This document shows, piece after piece, positions 63,249 through 64,000 of a DNA stretch of 64,000 nt. The notes beneath the pieces are model-generated. The model was not told the DNA's origin. It searched no databases and saw only the letters and a list, made by a program, of their open reading frames with translations. The position numbers and the translations under genes are program-made. The number at the start of each line of letters is the position of its first letter. Position 1 is the first letter of the stretch. The stretch comes from Neobacillus sp. PS3-12 (lineage in GTDB: Bacteria; Bacillota; Bacilli; Bacillales; Cytobacillaceae), in contig NZ_CP133268.1 of assembly GCF_030915385.1 (NCBI RefSeq), forward strand, positions 1,798,001 through 1,862,000. The letters run 5' to 3'.

Positions 63249-64000
63249 CTATTCAGCAAAAACTAAATTTCTGCGATTTTTTTGTCGCTCTTGGTAAGAA
63301 GTAACAATTACACTTGCTAAAAGGATTATACCGACAAAAAACTTGTTCCACGAGGAAGAAAGGCCAATAAAAACCAAAGTTGAATTTAGCAAATAAACTA
63401 AAACCACTCCTAAAAATGTTCCTAATATCGTACCTTGCCCACCAGTTAATTTTGCCCCCCAATTACTACCGCAGCAATAATTGTTAATTCTGAACCTACT
63501 AATGAAATTGGATTTACTGCATTAACCTGTGCAACATAAATGATCCCCATGACACCAGACAAAAAGCCTATAAACGAAAATACAAAAAGTCTGATTAGTA
63601 ATGGACGGAATCCAGCTCTTATAGCTGATTCTTCACTATTTCCTAATGCAAAAACGCCTCTTCCTATCATTGTACGATACAAGATAAACCATGTTATAAA
63701 CATAATAAGAATTACAGGAATTACAAACATTGAAATACCTACAGGAGTGTGATCTTTCCCCGTCATTTGAAATAAGTAAGCTTCACCAAATTGAGTAAGT
63801 ACTTTCGGCATAGATGTTGCCCCAATATTCTGTGTACCTATAAAAGTAGTCATAATACCATAAAATACTGCAGAAGTACCAAGGGTAACAATTAGAGTTT
63901 GAAGTTTAAAGAAATGAACAATTAAAGCATTAATAAGACCTAAAACTACCCCTATACCACAAGATATTACAAAGGCCACAAATAAGTTATCTATTCCGGT
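63249..64000 (-). pseudogene. Second sugar ABC permease, frameshifted, 5' end outside window
   Basis: The frame is open from the window edge through TGIDNLFVAFV, LIVHFFKLQTLIVTLGT and ALGNSEESAIRAGF to VVIGGQN and a stop at 63446. One extra G in the run of six G (63455-63460 on the plus strand as C) restores GGAKLTGGQGTILGTFLG and a normal C-terminus ending at 63249. It is therefore a single-base loss in a homopolymer, real or a sequencing error. RbsC-like, upstream partner of the permease at 62177. Confidence 0.85.

Noticed and set aside
63253..63462. 69-aa ORF starting MGGKINWW
   Set aside because: Shadow frame of the permease 3' end; the correct frame gives a normal RbsC C-terminus after one added G.

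Overview
The window looks like a chromosomal segment of a low-GC Bacillota, most likely a Bacillaceae member of the Bacillus/Neobacillus type. Reasons: the comFC-comFA-degV-degU-degS-yvyE-tagO order known from Bacillus subtilis, AGGAGG-type ribosome sites, sigma-A promoters, TagO/TagU/GtaB/YfhO wall-polymer genes and class I c-di-GMP riboswitches. Species cannot be fixed from this sequence. I saw no rRNA or tRNA genes, CRISPR array, prophage or transposase.

Layout. 1-7000: competence and regulation (comFC partial, comFA, a NERD-domain gene, degV, degU, degS, yvyE). 7400-9650: two tandem tagO-type genes. 10060-17975: a minus-strand polysaccharide block with rmlACBD (dTDP-L-rhamnose), three family 2 glycosyltransferases (one frameshifted), a Wzy-like polymerase and a Wzz-like chain-length protein. 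18225: tagU on the plus strand. 19270-22920 and 25946-29992: two modules of a CsbB-like polyprenyl-phosphate glycosyltransferase plus a YfhO-type membrane transferase; the second also has a GtrA flippase. The second lies in one operon with sugar ketoisomerase, GNAT acetyltransferase and DegT aminotransferase genes, which suggests wall or lipoteichoic acid decoration with an acetylated 3-amino-3,6-dideoxy sugar. 32250-35660: Wzx flippase and two more glycosyltransferases. 35950-43310: a locus holding two nearly identical gtaB genes, a repeat-rich amidase, a decayed nagZ, a phosphodiester glycosidase, and a second copy of the nagZ leader. A glucosaminidase at 23084 carries the same six-fold extracellular repeat as the amidase.

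43400-53700: yifB/comM split by one amber codon behind a consensus promoter and a LexA-like box; small membrane proteins; an SGNH hydrolase; two c-di-GMP riboswitches each preceding a tiny ORF; a GGDEF/HD-GYP enzyme; a lone acetolactate synthase-type enzyme; VanZ; VOC; galE. 54880-64000: an MFS/amidase pair with cre-like boxes, a Gly-rich small protein, a serine hydrolase, a methanol-dehydrogenase-like alcohol dehydrogenase, and the end of a sugar ABC operon with a hexuloisomerase-like gene and a frameshifted permease running off the window.

The most unusual signal is non-coding. Seven intergenic repeat arrays have unrelated sequences but only two periods. Three direct-repeat arrays step by 21 bp (328-375, 2950-3041, 9941-10022). 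Four inverted-repeat arrays step by 52 bp (7047-7188, 7192-7326, 45077-45225, 57642-57793). These periods are close to 2 and 5 turns of B-DNA. I do not recognise this as a described element class.
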